In this document: positions 46,030-53,397 of the stretch, piece after piece
How the letters are laid out: the number at the start of each line of letters is the position of its first letter
Position numbering within the stretch: position 1 is the stretch's first letter
From: an uncultured Muribaculaceae bacterium
Lineage (GTDB): Bacteria; Bacteroidota; Bacteroidia; Bacteroidales; Muribaculaceae
Direction: 5' to 3'
Length of the DNA: 64,000 bases
NCBI GenBank assembly: GCA_910579305.1
Contig: CAJTTA010000006.1
Span: 21,142 to 85,141 of the forward strand
Position numbers and translations under genes: made by a program
The notes under the pieces: generated by a model
The model's database searches: none
Seen by the model: only the letters and a program-made list of their open reading frames with translations
Told to the model about the DNA's origin: nothing

Positions 46030-47479
46030 AGTAATAGCCGACAAATACATTCCCTTCCTGCGCGGCCGCCTTGAGCCTTACGCCGACATTTCCTATATAC
46101 ATCCCGATGACTTCACGCCGGAGAGCGTGAAAGATGCCGGGGCGCTGCTCATACGCACACGCACACGCTGCGGCGCGCAGCTGCTGCAGGACTCATCCGT
46201 GAGCTTCATAGCCAGCGGCACGATAGGCATGGATCAGTTTGACCTGCCGTGGTGTGCCTCCCGAGGGATAGAGACCCGCAACTCGCCCGGGTGCAATGCT
46301 CCAGGAGTGGCCCAATACGTATGGAGCTGTCTGCTGCACCTCGGGCTGGATCCGCACCGGATCACCATAGGAGTGGTGGGGCACGGCAACGTAGGCTCCA
46401 TCGTAGCCGAATGGGGGCGCCATCTCGGGGCACGCGTGCTCCTCTGCGATCCTCCCAAGGCGCGTCGGGGAGGAGAGGGCTACATGACGCTGGCCGAGAT
46501 GCTGCCGGAGTGCGACGTGGTGACGCTGCACACTCCGCTCACCCGCTCGGGTGAGGACGCGACTTTCCATCTGATAGGGGAGAGGGAGCTCGCCCTCATG
46601 CGCCCGGGAGCTATTCTGATAAATGCCGCCCGGGGCGGGGTAGTCCACACGGAAGCCCTCGTGGAGAGTGCCTCCCGGGGACACGTAAGGCTCATCACCG
46701 ACTGCTGGGAGGGGGAGCCCGACAAAATTGACCGCCGTCTGCTCGACCTGAGCCTCATAGCCACCCCCCACATAGCAGGATATTCGCGCCAGGGCAAGCA
46801 GAGGGCCACGCGCATGATCATAGAGAGCCTGGCCGCACGATTCGGCCTGCCTGCGGCCACTCGCAAGGGTGAGAGGGGGATAAAGGTGTGGGATCTGCCT
46901 GAACCCTACAGGCCGGTGGACACAATCACGCCCTACGACATAGTGAGCAGCTACGACCCCATGGCCGATGACGCGCTGCTGCGCCGCGACCCGGCCCGCT
47001 TCGAGTGGGAGAGAGACAATTATGACTATCGCGATGAGCCACTCGCCGGGCGCGCCGGCCATGGCTCAGTAATGCCGGCACTGAGGCTTATCGACAGCCT
47101 GGAGCAGGGCAAGGTGCGAGAGTTTGTAAAGGAGCTCATGGTGCTCTTCGGCAAGTATCCCTACAGCATGAAGCTCGATGTGGAGCTTGACTTTGAGCGT
47201 GCCCTCTTCGCTCTGATTAATCTCACGGGCGCCGACATAGAGGCCGAATACCGCAGCCGCCTGGGACGCATCGACCTGCTCCTGAAGACCACGTCGTATC
47301 TCTACATCTTTGAGCTGAAGCGCGACAGAAGCGCCCTTGAGGCCGTAGACCAGATACATGCCCGTGAGTATGAGGCCCAAAGCGAGGCCCTGGGACGTCG
47401 CATAATACGCGCCGGCATCAACTTCTCCACAGAGAAGCGCAACATCGATGCCTGGGCAGTGGAAATAACCGACTTATGA
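46022..47479 (+). CDS. pdxB: PdxB-like 4-phosphoerythronate dehydrogenase fused to a PD-(D/E)XK nuclease-like domain
   Basis: A 485-aa two-part protein. Residues ~1-340 are a D-2-hydroxyacid dehydrogenase of PdxB type: VVGHGNVGSIVAEW binds NAD, LINAARGGVVHTEAL and TPHIAGYSRQGK (catalytic His) follow, and ITPYDIVSSYDPMADDALLR matches the end of Bacteroidota PdxB. PdxB acts in vitamin B6 synthesis. Residues ~350-485 match the C-terminal domain of Bacteroidota AAA-ATPase-like proteins (PDDEXK_9): EAEYRSRLGRIDLLL, YLYIFELK, AVDQIHAREY and INFSTEKRNID, with Asp, Glu and Lys of the D-ExK motif all present. No stop or frame change separates the parts. It overlaps both neighbours, by 8 and 4 bp. Confidence 0.85.
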   Translation: MIKVIADKYIPFLRGRLEPYADISYIHPDDFTPESVKDAGALLIRTRTRCGAQLLQDSSVSFIASGTIGMDQFDLPWCASRGIETRNSPGCNAPGVAQYVWSCLLHLGLDPHRITIGVVGHGNVGSIVAEWGRHLGARVLLCDPPKARRGGEGYMTLAEMLPECDVVTLHTPLTRSGEDATFHLIGERELALMRPGAILINAARGGVVHTEALVESASRGHVRLITDCWEGEPDKIDRRLLDLSLIATPHIAGYSRQGKQRATRMIIESLAARFGLPAATRKGERGIKVWDLPEPYRPVDTITPYDIVSSYDPMADDALLRRDPARFEWERDNYDYRDEPLAGRAGHGSVMPALRLIDSLEQGKVREFVKELMVLFGKYPYSMKLDVELDFERALFALINLTGADIEAEYRSRLGRIDLLLKTTSYLYIFELKRDRSALEAVDQIHAREYEAQSEALGRRIIRAGINFSTEKRNIDAWAVEITDL

Positions 47480-48483
47480 AAAAAGTACTGATCGCAGGTG
47501 CCGGAGGATTCACCGGCGGCTTCCTTGCCAAGGAATGCCTCAGGCGCGGATGGCAGGTGTGGGCCGGCGTGAGAGCCTCCACGTCGAGAGTATTTCTCGA
47601 TGATGAGCGCCTGAAATTTATAGTTTTCGACTTCGATGACCCCGCATCCGTGCGCCACACTCTCTGCTCGGCGCTGCCTGAGGGGGAGAAGTGGGATTAC
47701 ATAATATATAATCTCGGTGCCACTAAAGCCCTGTCGTTCAGAGAATTCTCCTACGTCAACCACGACATTCTGCGCAACTTCACCGAGGCTCTGGAGGGAG
47801 CCGACATGATTCCTGAACGCTTCCTCTACATGAGTTCGCTCTCCGTGATGGGCAAGGGTGACGAGAGGGGCTACACCCCCTTCTCGACGGCCGACATACC
47901 TCACCCCGACACCCGCTACGGCGCCTCCAAACTCAAGGCGGAGATGCTGCTGGCCTCCGGCCCAATGCCCTACATAATCTTCCGCTGCACCGGTATTTAC
48001 GGGCCTCATGAAAGAGATTACTTACTCATGTTCAAGTCAATAGCGAGAGGAGTGGACTTCTCTGTAGGGATGCGCAGGCAGCTGCTCACCTTCATCTATG
48101 TGGAAGACCTTGCAGTGGCGGTGGCCGACGCTTTGGAAAAAGCACCTCCGAGCCGCACCTATATCATCTCCGAGCCGAAAGCCTATACGCAGAAGGAATT
48201 CCGCTCCCTGGCCGCCGAAGCCCTCGGCCGCCGCTTCGTGCTCCCGCTCAAGGCCCCGCTGTGGGTGCTCAAGGCCGTGTGCGCCGCAGGGGGACTCATA
48301 GGCCGCATGCGCAACCGCCCCATGACCCTCAATCCCGACAAGTACCGAATCATGAAGCAGCGCAACTGGAGCGCTGACATCTCCGATGCCGCACGCGACT
48401 TCGGCTTCGCCCCGCGCACAGACCTGCGCCAGGGATGCCGCAAGGCTGTGGAATGGTACCGCAAGGCCGGATGGATCAAGTAA
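47476..48483 (+). CDS. NAD-dependent epimerase/dehydratase family protein
   Basis: A 335-aa extended SDR protein. The Rossmann motif GAGGFTGGFLAKECL (residues 8-22) and catalytic YGASKLKAE (Tyr-xxx-Lys, about 155-163) with an upstream Ser (LYMSSLSVMG) are intact, so it should be an active oxidoreductase or epimerase. FRCTGIYGPHERDYLLMFKSI is typical of the family. Substrate cannot be deduced; the neighbours (PdxB-like, DUF4271, hemD) do not point to a sugar pathway. It overlaps the upstream gene by 4 bp. Confidence 0.88.
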   Translation: MKKVLIAGAGGFTGGFLAKECLRRGWQVWAGVRASTSRVFLDDERLKFIVFDFDDPASVRHTLCSALPEGEKWDYIIYNLGATKALSFREFSYVNHDILRNFTEALEGADMIPERFLYMSSLSVMGKGDERGYTPFSTADIPHPDTRYGASKLKAEMLLASGPMPYIIFRCTGIYGPHERDYLLMFKSIARGVDFSVGMRRQLLTFIYVEDLAVAVADALEKAPPSRTYIISEPKAYTQKEFRSLAAEALGRRFVLPLKAPLWVLKAVCAAGGLIGRMRNRPMTLNPDKYRIMKQRNWSADISDAARDFGFAPRTDLRQGCRKAVEWYRKAGWIK

Positions 48484-48502
48484 TCAACTAATACACAAGC
48501 AC

Positions 48503-49282
48503 ATGCCCGAAGCAACAGACACCATAGCCCATGTCGCCGCCGACACTCTGCCCGACCCCGCCTCCATGCACATAATCATGACGCGGCCACGGAGCGAGAC
48601 CCCGCGCGGCACTTCGGTGCAGGATGACACCGGCGCCTCATCATGGGTCATACTCGCCCTGGTCATACTCTTCGTGCTCGTGGCCGGGAGATTCCACGGC
48701 AACATACGCTTCACCGGCTCGCTGCTCAGAGAGCTCACCGAAGGGCCGGGAAGAAAGACCATGTTCGACGACACGATGCGCGAGACCACCTTCATGACCA
48801 TGCTCAACCTGCTCACCATAGCCTCGGGAGGCGTGATATTGTGGCAATTCACCGGATGCCACTTCATGCCGGACGTGCTCCACGGCCCGGAGATGCTCTT
48901 CAATCTCGGAGTGTGCTGCGCCCTTGTCGCAGGCCTCTATCTGTGCCGGCGCGGCATATGCTGGGCCATAGGACGCATATTCTCCACTCCCGAACTCACA
49001 CGCGGCTGGATGCGCTCATACTCAGCTTCCACAGGCCTCCTCTGCTTCATCCTCTTCCCCCTGGCTCTCACAGGGATGTTCTACCCCTCCGGACTCTCCC
49101 TGCTCCTCATCCCGTCCCTCGGAGCCTATGCACTCTCCAGAGTGCTCTTCTCCATAAAGGGATATAGAATTTTTTCGGCTGAAAGAGTGAGTTATATCGG
49201 TTTTTTGTACTACCTTTGCAGTGTCGAAATCATTCCAGTGGTCTTCACGTGTGTTGCAGCCACGCATTTATGTCGCCCGTGA
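48503..49282 (+). CDS. DUF4271 domain-containing membrane protein
   Basis: A 259-aa integral membrane protein. After a polar N-terminus (about 45 residues) come at least five hydrophobic segments, with SLSLL-type helices and GYRIFSAERVSYIGFLYYLCSVEIIPV near the end, split here as the family's C-terminal signature region. In Bacteroidota, DUF4271 genes are commonly found directly before hemD, as here. The ATG at 48503 follows the epimerase stop; an earlier ATG at 48386 would overlap that gene by 98 bp and is not used. Function unknown. Confidence 0.82.
   Translation: MPEATDTIAHVAADTLPDPASMHIIMTRPRSETPRGTSVQDDTGASSWVILALVILFVLVAGRFHGNIRFTGSLLRELTEGPGRKTMFDDTMRETTFMTMLNLLTIASGGVILWQFTGCHFMPDVLHGPEMLFNLGVCCALVAGLYLCRRGICWAIGRIFSTPELTRGWMRSYSASTGLLCFILFPLALTGMFYPSGLSLLLIPSLGAYALSRVLFSIKGYRIFSAERVSYIGFLYYLCSVEIIPVVFTCVAATHLCRP
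49211..49218 (+). promoter_or_regulatory. possible hemD promoter inside the DUF4271 gene
   Basis: TACCTTTG followed by C matches the -7 consensus; no TTTG lies at the right distance upstream. It would give hemD its own transcript with a leader of about 140 nt. Confidence 0.35.
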
Positions 49283-49363
49283 CACGGCCGCATTCCTCTC
49301 CACACTGCGGTGTCTGCCTGGAAGTCAGGCGCATAGGCGACTGAAGATATAATTATATTACTG

Positions 49364-50119
49364 ATGAAAATTAAGAAGATCTTAGTCTCCCAGCCCAAGC
49401 CTGAATCAGGCAAGTCTCCTTACTTTGACATTGCAGAGCAGTTTGGCGTAGAGATCGTATTTCGCCCCTTTATCAAAGTGGAGGAACTGCCCGTGAAGGA
49501 ATTCCGGCAGCAGAAAATAAACATTGCCGACTTCACAGGCGTGATATTCACAGCCAAGACAGCAATCGACAATTTCTTCCGCCTGGCCGAAGAGACGCGG
49601 GTACAGATTCCCGACACCATGAAATACATGTGCACCTCCGAGTCAGTGGCCAATTATCTCCAGAAGTATATCGTATACCGCAAACGCAAAATCTTCTTCG
49701 GCCTCACCGGAAAGCTTGACGACGCCCAGCTCCTTGCAGCACTCGCAAAGCACAACAAGGAAAAATACCTGCTCCCGGTAAGCTCCGTGACACAGAAGGA
49801 TGTGGCTGTGCTCGACACCCATAAGGTGAACTACACAAAAGCCGTGATGTACCGCACGGTAACCAACGACTTCACCCCCGATGAGCCTTTCGACTACGAC
49901 GTGCTCATATTCTTCTCTCCCACCGGAATACACAGCCTCACCAAGAATTTCCCCGACTTCAATCAGGACAAGAGGGGAGTGTACATAGGTTGCTTCGGAG
50001 CACACACGGCCAAGGCCGTGAAAGATGCCGGACTGCGACTCGACATAGAGGCTCCTACGGCCAAGAATCCTTCCATGACCGGCGCCCTCAAGGCCTGGCT
50101 CAAAGAGATGGAAGACTGA
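49364..50119 (+). CDS. hemD: uroporphyrinogen-III synthase
   Basis: A 251-aa cytoplasmic enzyme that cyclises hydroxymethylbilane to uroporphyrinogen III. The family is weakly conserved; the two-domain layout is recognisable by VLVSQPKP near the start, FTGVIFTAKTAIDNFFRLAEE, and YDVLIFFSPTGIHSLTKNFPD followed by IGCFGAHTAKAVKDAGL. The call is strengthened by the DUF4271 neighbour. rnpA, which follows hemD in Bacteroides genomes I recall, is not present here. Confidence 0.85.
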   Translation: MKIKKILVSQPKPESGKSPYFDIAEQFGVEIVFRPFIKVEELPVKEFRQQKINIADFTGVIFTAKTAIDNFFRLAEETRVQIPDTMKYMCTSESVANYLQKYIVYRKRKIFFGLTGKLDDAQLLAALAKHNKEKYLLPVSSVTQKDVAVLDTHKVNYTKAVMYRTVTNDFTPDEPFDYDVLIFFSPTGIHSLTKNFPDFNQDKRGVYIGCFGAHTAKAVKDAGLRLDIEAPTAKNPSMTGALKAWLKEMED

Positions 50120-50466
50120 TATTCCCCGCTCACCGGCATCGGTCTCCGAGTGCTTTCACCGGGACCGACGCCGGGAGAGTTCCTACCCGTCTCCTGATGC
50201 GGACGTGATATTTTCTACTTAGAGCCCCCTCTAAGAGCATGTCTTTACTGCTAAGAAACTGCTGAAAAACGGGAGATATCACAAGCTCTCATCCCCTGAC
50301 AGAATCCCTCCTCCCGCCACGAACATCCCTCCGATCCACCCTCTACGGCCCCGGCCGCGACCACCTACCCACTATACCACCATCCATTTTCATCATCGAT
50401 TTTATCCCCCGCAGACGTCTACTCCGCACTCATTGGGATAAATCCACTCATACCAGTAATCACATC
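50120..50466. other. intergenic region after hemD
   Basis: 347 bp without a credible gene. A hairpin at 50133-50174 (ccggc-a-tcggtc paired with gaccga-c-gccgg) is the likely end of the hemD transcript, though no T-tract follows. An 8-bp inverted repeat tttatccc/gggataaa lies at 50401-50408 and 50435-50442, just before the next gene. The middle part (about 50280-50400) is pyrimidine-rich with no signal I can name. Confidence 0.5.
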
Positions 50467-51789
50467 GTGAGAAACCTCCTACTCTCGCTGATATTCCTGG
50501 CAGGATTCATCTTCCTGCCTACCAACACAATCACAGCTACCGATGCCCCGAAAACACTCGAAGACACGCTCCTGATAAAGCTTCGCAAGGCCCGCACGCC
50601 TCTCGACAGCATTAAAGTGCTATATGACCTCTTCGACTCATCCGGGCGCGCCCGACAGGGATACTACGGACGCATACTCCTGCACACAGCCGGACGCGCT
50701 CACGACTATGCCAGCCAGAATGACATGCTTCGACAGCTCTCTGTGATATATGCCGCCGACGACTCCATGATGGCGCTCATTAAGAGGCATGTGGCCCAGA
50801 TGCCAAATTCCATCGACCAGCACATCACGGAAATATTCGTGAATCATCAGGTGCTCGCCACAAAGGCCCAGAATATGAGTCCTAAGGAGAGAAACCGCAG
50901 AATTGTGGAACTTATCACAGAAAACAAGCGAACTCCGTCGAAGAAAACCTATGCCCGCATCCATCAGCTCTATTCCATATGCGTGCTCCTGGGCTACAAC
51001 AGCAAGGGCATGCTGTATCTTGAAATGCTCGACCGCCTCGGCAAACTTATAGAGACTCTTCCCTCTGAGGCTTATCCCCTGTATAATCAATACTATACGG
51101 CGCTCGCGAACATCTACACAAATTCCGACAGATATGCCAATGCCGTGGAGGCCGACCGCAAGTTGCTGAAAGTGATATCCGATCTTGAGAAGAAATACGC
51201 CGCTCAGGGACGACGATACCGCTCCTACGACAGCAACCGATACCTCTGCTACCGACGCATGCTCAGCAACTACCGTGCCCTGAAAGAAGGGGAGATAGTG
51301 GATCTTTACAACAAAATACGCGACATGACCACACGCGACAGCGATGTGGCTGCCAATGAGGAGGCCAATCCGCGTGCCCTTGCCTATTACCTCATGGGCA
51401 CAAGGCAGTATGTAGCCGCAGTGCCTGTGCTGCACCGGCTCCTTGAATACCCGCACCTGCAGCCCACACAGCGCCGCCAGGCCCTCAAGGAGCTCAGCAT
51501 AGCCGCCGAAGCAACGGGCGACAAAGAGATGCTGCTGCGGTCTCTAAAGGAATACACGGCCATTGTGGAGCAATTCGACTCTGCTCGCATGGCAGAATCG
51601 ATCGATGAGATCGACATACGCTACCAGTTCAACCTGCTTCAGCGCGAGAACGTGCGTCTCCAGGAAGAGGCTCTTCAGGATCAGAAAAGCTTCGACCAGC
51701 ACATACGCATCTATCTCATAATTGCCATCGCAGCCCTCGTGGTGGCCGTGATCACCTCAGTGATAGCCTTCAGGCGCAAACGCCGTTAA
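50467..51789 (+). CDS. membrane-anchored helical-repeat (TPR-like) protein
   Basis: A 440-aa protein with an N-terminal signal sequence (RNLLLSLIFLAGFIFLP), an all-helical periplasmic part (about 30-390) with TPR-like helices such as YPLYNQYYTALANIYTNSDRY, then a coiled coil and one transmembrane helix at about 410-433 with a basic stop-transfer end. The layout is that of the sensor half of Bacteroidota TPR regulators, but no HTH, histidine kinase or other output domain follows the membrane helix. Start is GTG at 50467. It is convergent with the GH3 gene. Function unknown. Confidence 0.75.
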   Translation: MRNLLLSLIFLAGFIFLPTNTITATDAPKTLEDTLLIKLRKARTPLDSIKVLYDLFDSSGRARQGYYGRILLHTAGRAHDYASQNDMLRQLSVIYAADDSMMALIKRHVAQMPNSIDQHITEIFVNHQVLATKAQNMSPKERNRRIVELITENKRTPSKKTYARIHQLYSICVLLGYNSKGMLYLEMLDRLGKLIETLPSEAYPLYNQYYTALANIYTNSDRYANAVEADRKLLKVISDLEKKYAAQGRRYRSYDSNRYLCYRRMLSNYRALKEGEIVDLYNKIRDMTTRDSDVAANEEANPRALAYYLMGTRQYVAAVPVLHRLLEYPHLQPTQRRQALKELSIAAEATGDKEMLLRSLKEYTAIVEQFDSARMAESIDEIDIRYQFNLLQRENVRLQEEALQDQKSFDQHIRIYLIIAIAALVVAVITSVIAFRRKRR

Positions 51790-51852
51790 AAAACCGATGG
51801 CACCCTCTCTCGGTAAGAACTGCGGGAGGGGACTAATATCATATCCGGATAC

Positions 51853-53397
51853 TCACGACTGTGGCTCGAAAGAGGCGAGAATCTCAGCCGTGGGGCATAG
51901 GCGCGGTATCTTGCGCTGCCCTCCCAGCTTGCCGTTGCCGTTGGCGGCAAGCCATGAAGCGAAATGACCGCGAGAGACAGCCACCACCTGCGGCGCATCG
52001 AGGAAGATGTCTCCCGCACGCTTGGCCTGATAGTCGGAGTTTACTCGCTGCAGGGCAGTGTCAAGACAATAGGCGAATTCCTGCATAGATGCCGGCGGCT
52101 CCGTAAATTCTACAAGCCAGCGGTGACGGCCGCGAAGACCATCGTGAGCATAGACAGGCCCTGCCGTATAGTCGGCCACACGTGACCCTGTGGCACGACA
52201 TGCCTCAGCCATCGCATTCTCCGCGTTACACTCCATCAGCTCCTCTCCGAAGGCATTTATGAAACTGCGCGTGCGGCCGGCTATGATAAGCTTGTGGGGA
52301 GCGACACTGGCGAAGCGCACAGTGTCGCCTATGGCATATCGCCACAGGCCGTTGCAGGAACTGACAAGCATGGAATACGTACGCCCCGGCTCCACGTCCC
52401 ACACGGGCAGGGGCTCGCCCCAGGAGCCGTCGGGCATCATGGGTGAGAATTCATAGTAGACCCCGCGGTCGAGAAGAAGCTGCATGGAGCGGTCGTCAAA
52501 ATCGGTCTGCACCGCAAAGAAGCCCTCGGAGGCATTGTAAGTCTCAAGGAAGCTCATGCGCGAAGAGTCGGTGAAGGAAGCGTATTCCGCCCTGTAAGGC
52601 TCAAAGCTTATGCCTCCGTGGAAGAACACCTCAAGTCCGGGCCACACATCATGGAGGCTGCGTGCTCCCTCGCGCTCAAGCACCTCACGCAACAGGATGA
52701 GAAACCAGGAGGGGACTCCGCTCAGAGATGTGACCGGGGCCTTGCGGGCCGCCTCCACAAGAGCCGGAAGCTTCTCCTCCCAGCGCGACATTAGAGCCAG
52801 TTCTCTGGAAGGTGTGCGCATCATGGCTCCGAGCCATGGAGCCTTGTCAATGAGCGTGGCGCTGAGATCGCCCACACTCACTCCCGGGGGCAGCTCGGAG
52901 CCGAGTTCATTGGCAAAGGATCCGCCGAGGATGAGAGCCTTTCCCGAAAAGAGACGTGAACGGGGATTGAGCCGCATGTATGCCGCCACGGCATCGGCTG
53001 CTCCCGCAAAGTGATTCAGGCGCAGAGAAGCGGGAGTGACGGGCACATATTTCGACTTGCCGCCGCTCGTGCCGCTACTCTGTGCGAAATTGCGCGTGAC
53101 GCCCGGCCAGAGCAGGTCGCGCTCTCCGCAGAGCATGCGCATGGCCATGGGGCGCAGAAGCTCATAGTCGGCCTGTGGCACGCGTGAGGCAAAGGCGCGG
53201 GGGAGAACGTCATCCGGCATGGAAAGAAGCTCACTGAAGCCCCGGGAGACCCCTGCGGCCGTGTGGCGCGCGGCATGCACAAGGCTGCGCAGCACGCCGG
53301 TCTGCACCTGCCGGGGCACTCCGGGCCGGGCCCATGCGTCCATGCGCCGGGCCCGCCTGAGGAAATAGGGTCGCAACACCCCGGTGAGATTCATCAT
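51853..53397 (-). CDS. GH3 auxin-responsive-type acyl-adenylate enzyme
   Basis: A 514-aa protein of the GH3 family (acyl-acid amido synthetase superfamily). The ATP/AMP motif is NFAQSSGTSGGKSKYVPVT (about 83-101); FLETYNASEGFFAVQTDF and the later GLWRYAIGDTVRF are the other GH3 signature blocks. Plant members conjugate amino acids to hormones; the bacterial members, frequent in Bacteroidota, have no settled substrate. It overlaps the upstream GH31 gene by 4 bp, so both are probably made together. Confidence 0.9.
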   Translation of the reverse strand: MMNLTGVLRPYFLRRARRMDAWARPGVPRQVQTGVLRSLVHAARHTAAGVSRGFSELLSMPDDVLPRAFASRVPQADYELLRPMAMRMLCGERDLLWPGVTRNFAQSSGTSGGKSKYVPVTPASLRLNHFAGAADAVAAYMRLNPRSRLFSGKALILGGSFANELGSELPPGVSVGDLSATLIDKAPWLGAMMRTPSRELALMSRWEEKLPALVEAARKAPVTSLSGVPSWFLILLREVLEREGARSLHDVWPGLEVFFHGGISFEPYRAEYASFTDSSRMSFLETYNASEGFFAVQTDFDDRSMQLLLDRGVYYEFSPMMPDGSWGEPLPVWDVEPGRTYSMLVSSCNGLWRYAIGDTVRFASVAPHKLIIAGRTRSFINAFGEELMECNAENAMAEACRATGSRVADYTAGPVYAHDGLRGRHRWLVEFTEPPASMQEFAYCLDTALQRVNSDYQAKRAGDIFLDAPQVVAVSRGHFASWLAANGNGKLGGQRKIPRLCPTAEILASFEPQS

